Counted from the stretch's first letter, positions 9,501 through 17,769 are shown. The stretch: 29,665 nt of DNA from CBDUQP01 sp965369385 (GCA_965369385.1 CBDUQP010000027.1:1-29665); one strand, 5' to 3'. The notes: a model not told the origin generated them from the sequence alone. Translations and numbers: made by a program.

Positions 9501-11628
9501 GGCATTGAACTACACGGACGGCAAGTCAGCCCAAAGTGGCAAGCAGACAATGTCACTCGCACCGGCGACCAGCAAGCGAACGCAGCTTCACATCAAGCTG
9601 CCGCCTGTCAGCAAGCGAACAGAACTGAAGCTCATCGTGGACACAATCGCAGGCGGAAAACGCACTCACCGCGACACCAGGGAGTTCGTAGTCTACCCCG
9701 ACAAGATTACACCGCACGCCACCGCCAGCCGCATTGGCACTATCGGTGTCGACGGGCAAGTGCTGTCAAGCCTGGGTGTGCAAGCCGTGAAGCTCTCTGC
9801 CAGGCGGCCGGACCTTTCGAAAATCGACGTGCTGTTCGTCGCCAACAATGTGAAGGGCCTGAAGCCCTGGAAGAAAGTAATCGACAAGTTCCTGCGTGAT
9901 GGCGGACGGATAGTGCTTCTGGGCGGGCCGACCGCCCCTGACTTCCTGCCGGTGCAACTGCGCATGGCGAAAGTCAGCGGCAAGGTCACATACCGCAGCG
10001 ATACCGAACCGGGCAAGATGGTAACAATCACAAGCCCAGGCTCGGCCACCACGATGACCCATCCGCGAATGCCCGAGCATCCACTGCTCAAGGGGCTGGG
10101 CAAATCGCAATTGCGGTTCTGGCGTGAGGACCATCTTGCCTGCGAATACACCTACATAAAACCTGAGCGATTCTCTGCCTGGGGCGTGATTGACTGCGGG
10201 CCCGGTCTGAAGCGGTCCGCCTTGCTGGAAATCCCGCACGGCCGCGGGCGAATCCTGGCAGTTCAACTGCCCATGTTCGAGACGTTCTCCGACCAACCGG
10301 CAGCCCGCATCCTGCTGAACAATGTTCTGGATTATGTGGATGATGCCCCGAAACCCGCGGCCCCAACAGCGATAGGTTTTCTGGGCGATGCTCAGAGCCC
10401 CATCGTAAGCAGTCTGAAGGCGGCAGGCGTCGAACCGTACCTGCTTTCGGGAAAGCTCAAGAGCATCAAGAGCTTCGCCCCCTACGCAGCCATCAGTGTT
10501 GCCCCGGGCAAGCCCGCGCTTGCAGAACTTTCGGCATCCAGTCAGCAGGTTAAGGACTACGTGCACAAAGGCGGCGTGATATGGTTCCACGGCCCTAGGC
10601 AACCCCACGCAGCCGCTATCAACGCAATGCTCCCGACCCCCATAACTATTCACAACTACACCCTGACCGCTCCGATTCGCGTTAACCGTCGCGGCCTGCT
10701 CGCGGGCGTCACCAGTGACGAGCTGTTCTGGCCGGAAGGATCGTTCCTGCCCCCAGCCGCCAAACGCGTAGCCAAATACACCATCGCAGCCACCGGCCCG
10801 GGCGTTGCGGAATTGACCAGGCCGGCGGTGGCGGTGTCTGTGGCCGACGGCAAGGGACACTGGCTCTTTGACGAGGTCACATGGGACACGGAATATGCAG
10901 AGCGATCGCGGGGACTGACCTTCCTGCGAGGCATCCTGACGAATCTCGGCGCCCAGATACGCGGCGGTGCGAAGATGAAGAACGTGCGATACGATCCGAG
11001 TCTGGGTATGAAGCCTGTCGATATCTCAAAGCACTGCAACGAGGGCTTCACCGGCGGAATCTGGAACGGTCCGACGATGGGCATCTACGGTTTGCCCATG
11101 GGCAAGCAGGTGTTCAGGAATGTACTGTGTGAGATAATTGACCCGAAGAGCAACGACGGCAAGGCTTGCGTGGGCTTCTACTCAAACGGGCACAACAAGA
11201 CCGGTGTGAAGAGCATCACTGTCCCGATTGGCAGAAGAGCGGCAGCCATTCACCTGATTTCCAACGGCGTGTATACATCCCAGCTCGACGGGGGCGCGAA
11301 GATTCTCGACATCAGCATCGAATACACCGACGGAACCAGCCGCCAAACCCAGTTGGACGCAGGCAGCCACATCCTGGACTGGTGCATTGTTCCATCAAGG
11401 GCAGCCGAGTTCCACCCAGCCACAGTCTGGATAGGAAAGAAATGGCCCAAACCAGGTCTGTATGACTTCGAGTGGATAAACCCCGAACCTAATAAGACCA
11501 TCAAGCGAATCAAGCTCTCTGCAGCAAATGATAGAGGTTACGTAGCCCTGTTCGCAGTCACCACGCAGGCCCGCCTGTCAAAGAAGCAGAAAACCGCCGC
11601 AGCATGGATTCCAGGCCAAGAGCGTTGA
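6574..11628 (+). CDS. Giant secreted LamG + glycoside hydrolase family 2-like protein
   Basis: The product has 1684 residues. Residues 1-22 are a signal peptide (ending TLAQ). Residues about 86-196 form a LamG/concanavalin-like domain (RGTIEFFMKAD, WHHVAATWDN, IYIDGNRV). Residues about 340-445 are the GH2 sugar-binding domain (LSLNGKWEM, RWFRKRFRIP, VYLNGEFVRGGH). An Ig-like domain follows, then a TIM barrel with NVNMVRYHTEPYP near 678, the acid/base candidate Glu752 in RSMENELG, and the nucleophile candidate Glu858 in FIGEYDS. Residues about 1050-1400 resemble Rossmann or amidotransferase-like modules (IDVLFVANN, DGGRIVLLGGP), and a beta-rich tail ends the protein. Its length is well above the usual 600-1100 for GH2. 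It probably acts outside the cytoplasm on a plant or algal polysaccharide; the exact sugar cannot be read. It follows the pseudopilin in the same unit. Confidence 0.88.
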   Translation: MQRYSAIIATALLLAAATPTLAQRISNTHKPAANEYTTLLMPMDGSAKASVGKSPTITGKLGFVAGKFDKAAVPASAKMIVSRSSAVNPNRGTIEFFMKADSLKWFNTNHTLIGNAPPAGKPGTMHLWYWIWSGRGHMRFDLPCFLPANQAYIIFPYPQDTRWHHVAATWDNTWGIAIYIDGNRVMHKTAKWKPLQQSPAELALFPNLPGVAIDELRISNAPLPGSTQQCISWQVAHGAAAIKTGKTHMPITVTLTNNASIPMKLSGTLAVTGYYQNRLAEVKLNEKLPANATRKYVLDVVTDNAGEYVKVSINANEGETGQSVLIDDEQIVFADVITGKRMRLSLNGKWEMTAGNPLNITPPPSAAKWTKCELPYRWMTWRGTHTRWFRKRFRIPQQMADKTLELQLSGVRFRADVYLNGEFVRGGHTDQMPFPVDLTRDAKFGEENELLLAVTDWVSCVAPEAMAEHLPTWASAWFQGREIRGMPFIRLATCGVGGAGISDPISIIARPRGAIVNSYVTPSVRKSELAVKTVLENKQSQPRQATLRASVIDGDKVVAIAETKQITLSPGRTTQTRKFPVDLSKITLWWPKKPKLYRLRIELMDGKNVLDRFDTRFGFREFWADGPVFRMNGVAMRPRASAPIPTDVPGLCNYDAKSSIATWYACKKYLRSFFDINVNMVRYHTEPYPILMMDQADELGLMIVTEAWMATLPGKMKLTDDRTWRNMETFYRKWVRREFNHPAMVIRSMENELGYHLPAKDAPRSPWGYSHETVEMIIRKMRNMGRLVKSLDPSRPIMYHGSGPLFYDVADIYNLHYPGIPGGGDLYPITGRRMSIPMNSYREKNWLWDKAKPLFIGEYDSCFGRPAGFGTLMGEDAYVNHYLTPAHLAQWAITVPGHRIDDVTAGVPWTALTFNGHLPVLNPNTNAKLRLYKELFSPIATFIHQYRICYFENRKTIRTVTTLNDTLKTQAITLRWALNYTDGKSAQSGKQTMSLAPATSKRTQLHIKLPPVSKRTELKLIVDTIAGGKRTHRDTREFVVYPDKITPHATASRIGTIGVDGQVLSSLGVQAVKLSARRPDLSKIDVLFVANNVKGLKPWKKVIDKFLRDGGRIVLLGGPTAPDFLPVQLRMAKVSGKVTYRSDTEPGKMVTITSPGSATTMTHPRMPEHPLLKGLGKSQLRFWREDHLACEYTYIKPERFSAWGVIDCGPGLKRSALLEIPHGRGRILAVQLPMFETFSDQPAARILLNNVLDYVDDAPKPAAPTAIGFLGDAQSPIVSSLKAAGVEPYLLSGKLKSIKSFAPYAAISVAPGKPALAELSASSQQVKDYVHKGGVIWFHGPRQPHAAAINAMLPTPITIHNYTLTAPIRVNRRGLLAGVTSDELFWPEGSFLPPAAKRVAKYTIAATGPGVAELTRPAVAVSVADGKGHWLFDEVTWDTEYAERSRGLTFLRGILTNLGAQIRGGAKMKNVRYDPSLGMKPVDISKHCNEGFTGGIWNGPTMGIYGLPMGKQVFRNVLCEIIDPKSNDGKACVGFYSNGHNKTGVKSITVPIGRRAAAIHLISNGVYTSQLDGGAKILDISIEYTDGTSRQTQLDAGSHILDWCIVPSRAAEFHPATVWIGKKWPKPGLYDFEWINPEPNKTIKRIKLSAANDRGYVALFAVTTQARLSKKQKTAAAWIPGQER

Positions 11629-11645
11629 GCATATGACATACCCAC

Positions 11646-11679
11646 TGCTACTGATTCCGGTTAACCGGAATCAGTAGCA
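11646..11679. terminator. 34-nt perfect palindrome, bidirectional terminator-like hairpin
   Basis: The 34 bases equal their own reverse complement; the left arm is TGCTACTGATTCCGGTT and the right arm its exact complement, so no unpaired loop is required by sequence. It lies 18 bases after the GH2-like stop and 24 bases before the stop of the convergent S41 gene. That placement is typical of a shared terminator, although neither side has a clear T-run. Confidence 0.65.
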
Positions 11680-11702
11680 ACGATTCCGCCGCCCTCCAAC
11701 GA

Positions 11703-13439
11703 TCAGTCGTCTGCGGCGACGGGATTTCTAGCGGCCTTTTTCAGATACGCTCTTGCTGCTTCCAGGACGGTGTCGCGGCGTTTTGCCAGGTCCTTGGCGG
11801 TTTGGCGAATGGGCTGGTCCGGCTCAATTCCTCGCAACTCGATAATCCTGTCGAGATAACCCCGATAAAACTTCCGTGGGAATCTCACATTGAACAGACC
11901 ATCGCCAATGGGGAGGGTCATCTTGCGGCCGGATGCTCCTGCAGTCGCAGTCCCGAAGACGCGGGCGCGTTTCTTCGCGACGAACCACGAAGCCCATCCC
12001 TCACCAGCACTGATGCAGCGTCCGTTAATCAGCAATGCCATCGGGCCGTCAAATCGCGAACGGCCGGGCTCCGCGGGGGTATCAACATCAAAGTTTCTGA
12101 AAGCTCGCTTGCCATCAAACCCGCCGCCGCTGTTGCCGCGAACGTCCAGGATCATCCCCTTCACGCCGGCCAGTTCGCTCACCGCTCTGTCCAGCGAGGC
12201 GAGCAGGTCACCCCGAATCCTTCGCACATAGATGTAGCCGATGTTGCCCTTCAGCTTCGTCCACGAAACGCTGCGGGCATCCGGAACACCATCGATGGGC
12301 ACCGGCAGCCGCGGCAGATATCGGGGGGCAACAGTCGCAGGAATGGCCTTTCGGTATACCTTTCCTCTGGTATTACGCAAGACAATCCGCACGCGCTTTC
12401 CCTTTCGCTTCTGCCGAAGGAAGTTCCTTGCCGCATCATACTGCAGGTGCCTCTTGCTCGAATACCCGTAATACTTGCCCAGCCGTGCCATCGAATCGCC
12501 AAGGGCCTTCTCTGCCAACTTGCCGTTGACACTGACAACCGTCATGCCGACCTTTATGCCGGCACGTTTGGCCGGTCCGTTGCTGTCAACGTAGTAGACG
12601 ACAGGATTTCCGCGATCATCAACAAGGCACGAAAAGCCCGGCCCCCAGCGAGGCAGCGGAGGCGATGGAACCTTGGCCTTGCCCCCCACCAACACGGCAT
12701 GGCCATCCTTGAGCTTCGCGATCAATTCCATGCACAACAGGCCGAACCGCTCATCCGTCTTGATCTTCCTCGCACGAGGCAACAACTCCTTGCCAACATT
12801 GTCCCAGTCAATCTTCTTCAACTTTAAACCGGGGTACCGCCGTCCGAGCTTCTCATGCAGATCCTTGAAGGCCTCTGCATATGAATTGCTCTCCGCAGTG
12901 ACTGCATCCGGGCCAGTCACAAGATCACAGCGCACGAGCCGAAAGCGATACCATGCAGAAGAACCCGCGGCATCGTTGATTGCGACGACAAAGTTCTTGC
13001 CTCGCTGCCGGGCTTTGATAGGCCCTCTATTCTGTGTACCTCTGGCTTTCCTGCTTCTACCTATCGACAGCACTTCGAGCTTGTACGAAGTCTTCCCGAT
13101 GGCAAGGGGCAACTCTTGCGTAACGTCAGATCCCCTTTCCACGCGAGGACGTTTCCACTTCGGCTTCCAGGCCTTTCCATTGACCCACGTAGGTTCATTC
13201 CGACCATTGTGCCGGCCGGGCTTGGCCCACCGGTAGTTACGCCATGATATTCCCGTAGGCGAAACAACCAGCTCGCTGACGCCGTCAATCAGAGCCTCAA
13301 TCAGGACCGTGTCGGTATCGCTGGCGGTGGCCTGCGGGTTTGCATCCTTCTGATTTGGCAGTTTCGCACCCGCTGCATACTGCGTCAGGCCCAAGATACA
13401 TGCACACATCATGACTACAACAGATATTTGTCTCCGCAT
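11703..13439 (-). CDS. Secreted S41-family (tail-specific/CTP-like) peptidase with PDZ domain
   Basis: The 578-residue protein starts with MRRQISVVVMMCACILGLTQ, a signal peptide ending near AAGA (24). Residues about 45-190 form a beta-rich domain seen in secreted planctomycete proteins (SELVVSPTGISWRNYRW, WVNGKAWKP). Residues about 270-365 are a PDZ domain (GPAKRAGIKVGMTVVSVNGK), and residues about 380-560 the S41 core (GMILDVRGNSGGGFDGKRAF, with nucleophile candidate Ser477 in CISAGEGWASWF). The Ser-x-x-Glu style matches the IRBP/tricorn-like branch better than classical CtpA. I chose ATG 13439 because GAAGGGAGAG precedes it and the signal peptide starts there; the frame is open upstream to 13844 but that part does not look coding. 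It should process or degrade proteins in the periplasm or cell envelope. Confidence 0.88.
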   Translation of the reverse strand: MRRQISVVVMMCACILGLTQYAAGAKLPNQKDANPQATASDTDTVLIEALIDGVSELVVSPTGISWRNYRWAKPGRHNGRNEPTWVNGKAWKPKWKRPRVERGSDVTQELPLAIGKTSYKLEVLSIGRSRKARGTQNRGPIKARQRGKNFVVAINDAAGSSAWYRFRLVRCDLVTGPDAVTAESNSYAEAFKDLHEKLGRRYPGLKLKKIDWDNVGKELLPRARKIKTDERFGLLCMELIAKLKDGHAVLVGGKAKVPSPPLPRWGPGFSCLVDDRGNPVVYYVDSNGPAKRAGIKVGMTVVSVNGKLAEKALGDSMARLGKYYGYSSKRHLQYDAARNFLRQKRKGKRVRIVLRNTRGKVYRKAIPATVAPRYLPRLPVPIDGVPDARSVSWTKLKGNIGYIYVRRIRGDLLASLDRAVSELAGVKGMILDVRGNSGGGFDGKRAFRNFDVDTPAEPGRSRFDGPMALLINGRCISAGEGWASWFVAKKRARVFGTATAGASGRKMTLPIGDGLFNVRFPRKFYRGYLDRIIELRGIEPDQPIRQTAKDLAKRRDTVLEAARAYLKKAARNPVAADD

Positions 13440-14019
13440 CGGTTCTCTCCCTTCATGTCGATGCAATACAATTCGTCGCGACTCCCACATAACCCGGCAG
13501 ACAGCCGCTTCCCTTTCAGTGCATTCGCAAACACAATCGCAATTGCACAGACATGATACCCCCCGCACAAGCAATGCTGCAAGCCCCATCGCAGGCAGTT
13601 CATGCACAGTAGACGAACCAAGGCAACTGACGATCCGCTCGTAATGCAGATTTCTGAGCCTGCAGATGCCCGCCTGTATCCGAACTTCCGGAAGCCGAGG
13701 GCCTGATCGACTGTGCCACCCCGACGCGCATCGGCGTTGTATGCCTGCACCTTTGTGTTGTATGTGGGGGTGTTTTGGGGGTCTTCGGGATTTCGGGTTT
13801 CGTGGGCGATTGATTGCTATTGAGCATGGTTTAGCTACGCGCAATAATTTAGCTGCTTTACCGAGGATCCGAGAACATGGGCAATAGACTATCGATCATC
13901 GAACGGAACCGGTGGCCCGCCAAGTGGCTTTCCATGCCCGCAGGCTTTCATACTTCGCGATAGAAGAACAGTCGACTGTCAGGCGCATCGGTCATAATCA
14001 TCGCAAGCCCGTCGGCCTG
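13440..14019. other. Intergenic region without a recognisable gene
   Basis: This 580-base stretch lies between two minus-strand genes. It must hold the S41 promoter, but I could not find a convincing -35/-10 pair. A 12-bp palindrome ACAGTCGACTGT lies at 13968-13979. A stem with arms GCAAGCC (14003-14009) and GGCTTGC (14026-14032) spans the stop codon of the GH5-like gene and may end its transcript. The open frames here show no domain and no ribosome site. Confidence 0.55.
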
Positions 14020-16653
14020 CTATTTGGCTTGCGGCGATACGCGTCGCCAACAGTCCAGCACGGGCTTCTCGAACGCCGGGTGGCCCCAGGTGAACCCGCC
14101 CCATACGCCCCATACGTTATGGTTGATACCCAGGCGGCCGAAGCGATCAAGCGTGTGTTCAAGCCACAGAGCCCCGCTGCGACGTGCACCCGCACCAGCA
14201 TAACCCACCATGCCGTACTCGCCGCAATCGAACGTGTAATTGTGCGTTATCATCGCCCGAATCACCGGCAGCGAGATGGAGTCGCACTTCCACCTGTCCC
14301 AGTAGTACATTCGGTCTGACCCCACCCGCCAGCTCGGAGCCGTCCAGGCGATGTCCGGCGCGAATGACGGATAGTGCGTCTTGGGTATCCACCACGCCCC
14401 GCCGCCGTCCACGCAGAACTGATGCGTCATCATGTGCGGCCAGTAGTCATGATAGCCGACGATCACGTTGTCGTCGCCCAAGTCCTCCCAGAACCACATG
14501 CCCAACGGGTTGCCCATATTCACGGTCTCTACGAGGAATGCCTTGCTCGTCAGCGGGCGAAGCTCAGCCACCACCTTTCGCATCATTGTCGCGTATGGCT
14601 TCACGTCACCGTGCTCATAGAATATATGCGGCTCGTTGATCAGGTCGTACCATGCGATGACGTCTTCGTAGGGCTTGCACCATGCAATGATTTTCTTCCA
14701 GCGGTCGATGAATTGGCGAATCTTCTTCGGGTCGGAAAACGATTTCTGGTTAGTCAGCGGCACCCACTTGTTGTGCATGTCTATGCCCACAACCATGCCG
14801 CCGGTCTCACGAATCCATTGCAGATTCCGCTCAATCGCGGCCTTCGCCTTGTCCTCTGGCTCGAACGCCATGGTCGCGCCGCACACCAGGCGGATACTCT
14901 TGCACCCCTGCTTGCGAATCTTCGTGTATTGCTCCTTGCGGGACACGAGCCACATGTTCATGCCGGGTGATAACACGTGTTTCCGCTTGGGTGTGGTGTA
15001 CCGAAAACCGCGGCCGCGTGCGTACTGCAAACCGCCCGGGGCAGTACGCACCTTGGCGTGGAGATTGGCCCGTAACTTGCTGCCCGGCTGAAGAGAGAGC
15101 GACAGCATTGCCGGCACGGGCGCGATATTGGGCACAGCATCATTGAAGTCGCTCTTGCGATGGATGTATTCGAAGATCTGGCGCACATAGCGACCAGTCT
15201 GTATCTGAACGCACTGGACCGGCTGGCGACGCAGCAACGCCCGGTAGAAACGCACAGCGGAAAGCAATTTGGCACGCTTGGCATCTCGCAGGTAAACCAT
15301 TCCCACTGCCGCCGGGCGTCCAAAATCGCACACCAACTTGCCCCCCTGCCACGACAGCTTCTTGGCCTTACGGTTCGTCACGAACAACATCGCACTCTTA
15401 CCGTAATGCAGCGCGAACCAGCCATTGGCGGCCGAGCGTTTGAGCTTCACGTCCTCAATGGCCTTGGGCGGGTGCAGCGTCAGGCGAAATGACCCTTCCT
15501 TCACGTCCACAACCTGCATCGGTGTCAGCACGGAGAAGGTTACGGTCTGGTTCTTCGAGCGATATGTGTTCGTAGTCCATGTACTCTCGAGCGTCATGTC
15601 CTCGCCTCGCGGGGACACCGCAAGTGTAAGAGGACTGTGAGCATCGGGCCTGATCCGCCACGGTGTGGGCTCGTACGTCTCGCGCCAGGGCTTGCGGGTG
15701 AAAGAATCCATACGCCTGAAACTCTTCAACCACGTGCAGATATCCGTACCGTACTCCGGCAGGATGATAGCGCCGTCAGCGCCGCCGCCGCCAGAAACCT
15801 TCCGCAGTTTCGTGCGCAGTTGGCTCAACTCAGTATCCATGGCGGTCAGGAGTTTCTCTGCCGCCGGCAGGTCTGCGGCCGCCATCGCATCACGAACCTG
15901 CGAGCACATCGCCTCCACTCGCGCGGCATCAGACTTGTGCGAGTCGGCGGACATCAGACGGCGAACACGCAACAGCGCATCGGCGCGTGCTAACCGCTCG
16001 GTGGCGGCAGCGCGGACGTCCATCCATTTCTCCACGCCTCCCAGCATTCCCTGAACTTTGGCGAACTGCGTGGTCAGGTTCTTCCGTCCTTCTGCGAGTT
16101 GCGCGGCGATCTTATCGCTGCGCAGGCCCCACGGAGCAGGCAGGTGCATGAGTTCATTGTATGCCTCAAGCCGCAGGTAGCCCTTCATGGGCGTGGTCGT
16201 GATGTTGATTGCAGAAATCGCCACCGACGGAATCTTGGCTGCATCCATCTTCTTGATCGCGATAGTATCGAACGCCACCGGCGAGTAGAAAGACACCGTC
16301 GCCTTTTTCGACGAACCTGCATCGCACGCCATCGGGCTGCCCATTGCCATCTGCTGGCCGCCCACTTCAGCATACAAAGCAATTTTCGGCGCCCCCTTGT
16401 CGGTGGCGTGGAGAGTGAAGGCTGCCTTGTGAAGCCCCGGCTGAAGGCTGCGTCCGACGGCAATCGAGGACCAGCTGTACTGGCCCGAATGGGCCTTGAT
16501 ACGCAACGCCTTGCCACCATCAGGTAGCGTGACGACCTCGCCATTGGCCTTGTCGAACGACTTTGTGGGGTCGATCTCAGCCTTTTGAGGCGCAGCGGCG
16601 CAGCCGAGGGAAGACAGCAGACAGAGCACGGCCATAGTGACTGTGGGTCGCAT
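14020..16653 (-). CDS. Secreted multidomain glycosidase with C-terminal GH5-like (cellulase-fold) domain
   Basis: The 877-residue protein begins with an export signal (MRPTVTMAVLCLLSSLGCAAAPQ); the LGC context could be a weak lipobox but ordinary cleavage is as likely. Residues about 27-165 look like a beta-sandwich binding domain. Residues about 180-290 are rich in Ala, Arg, Glu and Leu, probably helical or coiled-coil. Residues about 330-530 are another beta-rich part. Residues about 557-877 form a TIM barrel with GH5-style motifs: acid/base candidate Glu674 in WYDLINEPH and nucleophile candidate Glu812 in FDCGEYG. A beta-glycanase or beta-mannanase-type activity is reasonable, but the substrate is unknown. 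It lies 16 bases after the pseudopilin gene on the same strand, so the two form an operon behind the palindrome-bearing promoter at 17429-17457. Confidence 0.85.
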   Translation of the reverse strand: MRPTVTMAVLCLLSSLGCAAAPQKAEIDPTKSFDKANGEVVTLPDGGKALRIKAHSGQYSWSSIAVGRSLQPGLHKAAFTLHATDKGAPKIALYAEVGGQQMAMGSPMACDAGSSKKATVSFYSPVAFDTIAIKKMDAAKIPSVAISAINITTTPMKGYLRLEAYNELMHLPAPWGLRSDKIAAQLAEGRKNLTTQFAKVQGMLGGVEKWMDVRAAATERLARADALLRVRRLMSADSHKSDAARVEAMCSQVRDAMAAADLPAAEKLLTAMDTELSQLRTKLRKVSGGGGADGAIILPEYGTDICTWLKSFRRMDSFTRKPWRETYEPTPWRIRPDAHSPLTLAVSPRGEDMTLESTWTTNTYRSKNQTVTFSVLTPMQVVDVKEGSFRLTLHPPKAIEDVKLKRSAANGWFALHYGKSAMLFVTNRKAKKLSWQGGKLVCDFGRPAAVGMVYLRDAKRAKLLSAVRFYRALLRRQPVQCVQIQTGRYVRQIFEYIHRKSDFNDAVPNIAPVPAMLSLSLQPGSKLRANLHAKVRTAPGGLQYARGRGFRYTTPKRKHVLSPGMNMWLVSRKEQYTKIRKQGCKSIRLVCGATMAFEPEDKAKAAIERNLQWIRETGGMVVGIDMHNKWVPLTNQKSFSDPKKIRQFIDRWKKIIAWCKPYEDVIAWYDLINEPHIFYEHGDVKPYATMMRKVVAELRPLTSKAFLVETVNMGNPLGMWFWEDLGDDNVIVGYHDYWPHMMTHQFCVDGGGAWWIPKTHYPSFAPDIAWTAPSWRVGSDRMYYWDRWKCDSISLPVIRAMITHNYTFDCGEYGMVGYAGAGARRSGALWLEHTLDRFGRLGINHNVWGVWGGFTWGHPAFEKPVLDCWRRVSPQAK

Positions 16654-16669
16654 AGAGGAATACCTTAGT

Positions 16670-17338
16670 TTAGGGAAGAAGGTGATCGGGAATCAGATCC
16701 GCATCGACCAGCATTGCCTCGGTGTGTCCCACTCCGCCATCAACGAAGAGTAAGTTATAGCCATCGAGATGACGGAAGGCATAATACTGTGGATCAGCAG
16801 CCATCCAGGTATTGATGGCATGGCGCCCTGAAACCAATAGGCCGTCGAAGCAGAACACGATAGACGAAGCATTGCTGACTTCGTCCAGACGCCTCTCCTG
16901 GTAGCTGTTGTAGACTCTGCTCGTCACGTGCTCGTTGGCTAGGTAGCTGGCGAAATGCTGCCAGATTACCCCACCAGCAGCAGCAGTGGGACTGGGATAC
17001 AGGTCGTCGGCTGGACAGTGAAAGACCGGCGTGTCCTCCGCCACCGTACCGTCCATGTGCGGCGCCAGGTAATCACGCCACCTCCGTATGGAGGTAATGG
17101 GGTACGTGATGCTGACATCAGGAAAAGACCCCTCGTTCTCATTGGCGTACATTCGCACCGCCATGCCGATCTGCCGCATATTCGTCTGGCACGTCACGTT
17201 GATAGCCATCGCCTTGGCCTTGCTTACGGCAGGCAACAGCAGCGACGCCAATATCGCGATGATGGCGATCACGACCAATAGCTCTATCAGCGTAAAGGCC
17301 GAATTGCGTACAACAGTTGCGTGAGTGTTTTTCTTCAT
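16670..17338 (-). CDS. Prepilin-type pseudopilin, H-X9-DG family
   Basis: The 222-residue protein has a short leader MKKNTHATVVRNSA followed by FTLIELLVVIAIIAIL, the pseudopilin helix; the residue before the cleavage site is Ala rather than Gly, which prepilin peptidases accept less readily. The C-terminal part has the exact H-X9-DG motif as HLDGYNLLFVDGG. I chose ATG 17338 (GGAG about ten bases upstream); the frame extends 15 codons further to a TTG, with a poorer leader. It is the first gene after a near-consensus promoter and is followed 16 bases later by the GH5-like gene, repeating the pseudopilin-then-glycosidase order seen at 5758-11628. Confidence 0.87.
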   Translation of the reverse strand: MKKNTHATVVRNSAFTLIELLVVIAIIAILASLLLPAVSKAKAMAINVTCQTNMRQIGMAVRMYANENEGSFPDVSITYPITSIRRWRDYLAPHMDGTVAEDTPVFHCPADDLYPSPTAAAGGVIWQHFASYLANEHVTSRVYNSYQERRLDEVSNASSIVFCFDGLLVSGRHAINTWMAADPQYYAFRHLDGYNLLFVDGGVGHTEAMLVDADLIPDHLLP

Positions 17339-17428
17339 CGCATTAAGCTCCACAATCAGTGGTTCGCCACGGTGACACTGCAACGTTCGGGGAAAGCAGT
17401 GTGAGCATAATCAATCTCTACGCTAACA

Positions 17429-17457
17429 ATTGTATTGTTTTCAATACAACCTGTCAA
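17429..17457 (-). promoter_or_regulatory. Near-consensus promoter with overlapping inverted repeat (pseudopilin-GH5 unit)
   Basis: On the minus strand TTGACA (17457-17452) and TACAAT (17434-17429) are separated by exactly 17 bases, one mismatch from consensus in the -10. A perfect inverted repeat TTGTATTG / CAATACAA with a four-base centre lies at 17430-17449, covering the -10 and most of the spacer. This is where a repressor would act. The sequence differs from the TATAATATTATA site, so a different regulator is likely. The start of transcription would lie about 85 bases before the ATG at 17338. Confidence 0.75.
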
Positions 17458-17571
17458 TGGGGTGCCGAACATTTTTCGGAATCACCCATGATCCAGTTAT
17501 CCTTCAAAGTGTTGTCTCGCAAGGGGCAATGGAATTATGCAGATATCTTCTTCTGCGGTAAAAAGTCTCCT

Positions 17572-17769
17572 TCACACGGACTCCGTGTTCTCAGTGGCCG
17601 CGCGAATCCTGGCTAGCACGTCTGGAGCGAACTTCGGCGTGCGGTCGTAGTAGTACAGGCCGTTGGTTTCCTGCTCGACATCGCACAGTTGCGCCTTACT
17701 CAACTTCAGCCAGGACCGGCTTGCTATGGCACGAGACTGTCGATATGGGTATACTTTCAAGCTCGACAT
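17572..17769 (-). CDS. Possible small protein or gene remnant (65 residues)
   Basis: The minus strand encodes 65 residues containing LSKAQLCDVEQETNGLYYYD and APDVLARIRAATE. The second half has natural-looking composition, unlike most short frames here, but I recognise no family. It would be divergent from the membrane protein if that one begins at 17813. A short hairpin (ACACGGA / TCCGTGT) lies around the stop. It may be a small gene, the tail of a decayed gene or chance; no good ribosome site is evident. Confidence 0.25.
   Translation of the reverse strand: MSSLKVYPYRQSRAIASRSWLKLSKAQLCDVEQETNGLYYYDRTPKFAPDVLARIRAATENTESV

Noticed and set aside
9766..10860. Long minus-strand frame (364 codons) inside the GH2-like gene
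   Set aside because: It lies fully within a gene with a clear signal peptide and domains on the other strand. It shows no domain, and such antisense frames are common where codons are GC-rich.
13440..13844. Upstream extension of the S41 peptidase frame
   Set aside because: A signal peptide starts at 13439 with a good ribosome site; the upstream residues are Cys/Arg-rich and do not look coding.
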